A DNA stretch of 64,000 nt from Strix aluco (Eukaryota > Chordata > Aves > Strigiformes > Strigidae): assembly GCF_031877795.1 (NCBI RefSeq), contig NC_133938.1, positions 12,432,920 to 12,496,919 on the forward strand, read 5' to 3'. Below are positions 63,006-64,000 of this stretch, piece after piece. The notes under the pieces were generated by a model. It did no database searches, was not told where the DNA came from, and worked only from the letters and a program-made list of their open reading frames with translations. Made by a program: the position numbers and the translations under genes. Each line of letters starts with the position of its first letter. Position 1 is the stretch's first letter.

Positions 63006-64000
63006 CTAAGAGAAAAAACAGAATTAGTCACTGGAACATAGATCAAACCCCTGCCTCCACATCCTCCTACTGCATGTAAGAAAGAACCAAGTCAGGACAC
63101 TTGGGAATGTTCAGCCTTCTTCAAAAATCAACCAAATACAAGAAAAAAAAATATTTAAGAAACCGGATTTAAAAGTCTGGGGATAAGTTTAAGTGAACTG
63201 TAATTAGAGGTCTGAAGAATCACAGGTTTCAAATTTAACTGAGTAGCTAATTTCAGTTTGTTTCTTTTTTTTTTTAAATGTAATTTAAGTCACTTTCTTG
63301 AAGGAAGAAACACACTCATCTGTTCAACTTTCAAGCAGTCTAGTACATTTTGTGTCTTATGGAGCAGGCATGTTTAAACACCTGGTCACAGGATTTAGCT
63401 ATGATACATTCTTTCTTAAACCTCTAACATCCTGTGTGCCTGCCAGCAGGTTCTGCATTAGGGTATTCATGATCATACCATAAAGCAAAATACCTTAGCA
63501 TGCTGTCCACAGTTAAATTTTTTTATAGCAGGAACCATAAAGCAATAGAACAGGGACCCAAAGGGGCTGTGGGATCTCCATCCTTGGAAATAATCAAAAC
63601 TTGACTGAAGAGAGCTCTGAGCAACCCTGTCTGACTTCAAGGTTACCCCTGCTTGGAACAGGTGCCTAGAGCAGAGACCCGCAGAGGTCCTTTCCCACCT
63701 GAATTATTTTACAATTTTTAAAAATGGCCAGCTCTCAATGCCAGCCTATTAAGAGCTTTTCAGAACAACAGGTAAGTGAAGGAACCTGGCCATCCTTTGC
63801 AATGGGAACAGACAATGAGACTTACAAATACAGGCACTAAAGGGTATTAACATGCTGTCCCAAACAGTGACTCTATGCTATAAACTCCTGTCTCTGCAGA
63901 AGGAGAATTAACATCTCTCCAGAATAAGACAGCACTTTGCTTTTATAGTCTGATCAACTACCAAGCTTTGCAACGATTGAGGAGAGCATCAGATTGTAAT
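63006..64000 (-). other. KDM4A: KDM4A last intron (partial)
   Basis: It begins at the acceptor before the last coding exon and runs past the right edge. I looked for the previous KDM4A exon (end of the Tudor region, a VYTLDEELPKRV-type segment) and did not see it. The only recognised content is a CR1 fragment at about 63.56-63.72 kb. A chance open frame lies at 63298-63483. Confidence 0.75.
63555..63715 (+). mobile_element. CR1 LINE 3' fragment, about 160 nt
   Basis: It contains the CR1 tail wording GTGGGATCTCCATCCTTGGA, a GAGCAACCCTGTCTGAC segment, GCTTGGAACAGG and GCAGAGGTCCTTTCCCACCTGAA. The end resembles the CR1 terminus but has lost the ATTCTGTG repeat. It is a diverged, 5'-truncated copy inside a KDM4A intron, antisense to the gene. 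Confidence 0.85.

Overview
This is vertebrate nuclear DNA, most likely from a bird. It has short exons separated by very long introns, one strong CpG island and AT-rich introns. Its recognisable interspersed repeats are CR1 non-LTR retrotransposons of the avian/archosaur type, including a copy that ends in the typical ATTCTGTG repeat. I see no bacterial-style gene organisation, and nearly all open frames in the window are chance frames.

Two protein genes are supported, both on the minus strand and arranged head to tail. At the right edge is the last coding exon of KDM4A, a histone H3K9/H3K36 demethylase: CDS 62865-63005, with its 3' UTR running left to roughly 61.3 kb. From about 42.4 kb leftwards lies the 5' part of ST3GAL3, a Golgi beta-galactoside alpha-2,3-sialyltransferase. 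It comprises a CpG-island promoter (41.9-42.8 kb), a probable non-coding exon 1 ending near 42410, the first coding exon (41495-41639, start codon 41607-41609) and the next coding exon (2936-2983). The order KDM4A then ST3GAL3 on one strand matches the human 1p34 arrangement as I recall it, so the window is a conserved synteny block. The remaining ST3GAL3 exons lie beyond the left edge and the other KDM4A exons beyond the right edge.

Layout: 1-2935 is part of an ST3GAL3 intron; 2936-2983 is an exon; 2984-41494 is a 38.5-kb intron with four CR1 insertions; 41495-41639 is the first coding exon; 41640 to about 42409 is the probable short intron 1; 41.9-42.8 kb is the CpG-island promoter with four CCAAT boxes, an NRF1-type palindrome and a strong G-quadruplex tract; 42.83-44.1 kb is a degenerate CACTGCA-rich minisatellite next to the promoter; 44.1-57.4 kb is GC-rich intergenic DNA without recognisable genes; 57.4-61.3 kb is AT-richer intergenic DNA; 61.3-62.86 kb is the KDM4A 3' UTR; 62865-63005 is the KDM4A exon; 63006-64000 is a KDM4A intron with a fifth CR1 fragment.

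The two genes do not act in one pathway. One edits chromatin in the nucleus and the other caps glycans in the Golgi. I did not find a convincing new gene system. The observations most worth checking are the two AUG-stop elements just before the ST3GAL3 start codon, the promoter-flanking minisatellite with a recent 90-bp duplication, a paired-palindrome intronic element at 35.7-35.8 kb, and the fact that all five recognised CR1 copies lie antisense to the genes.
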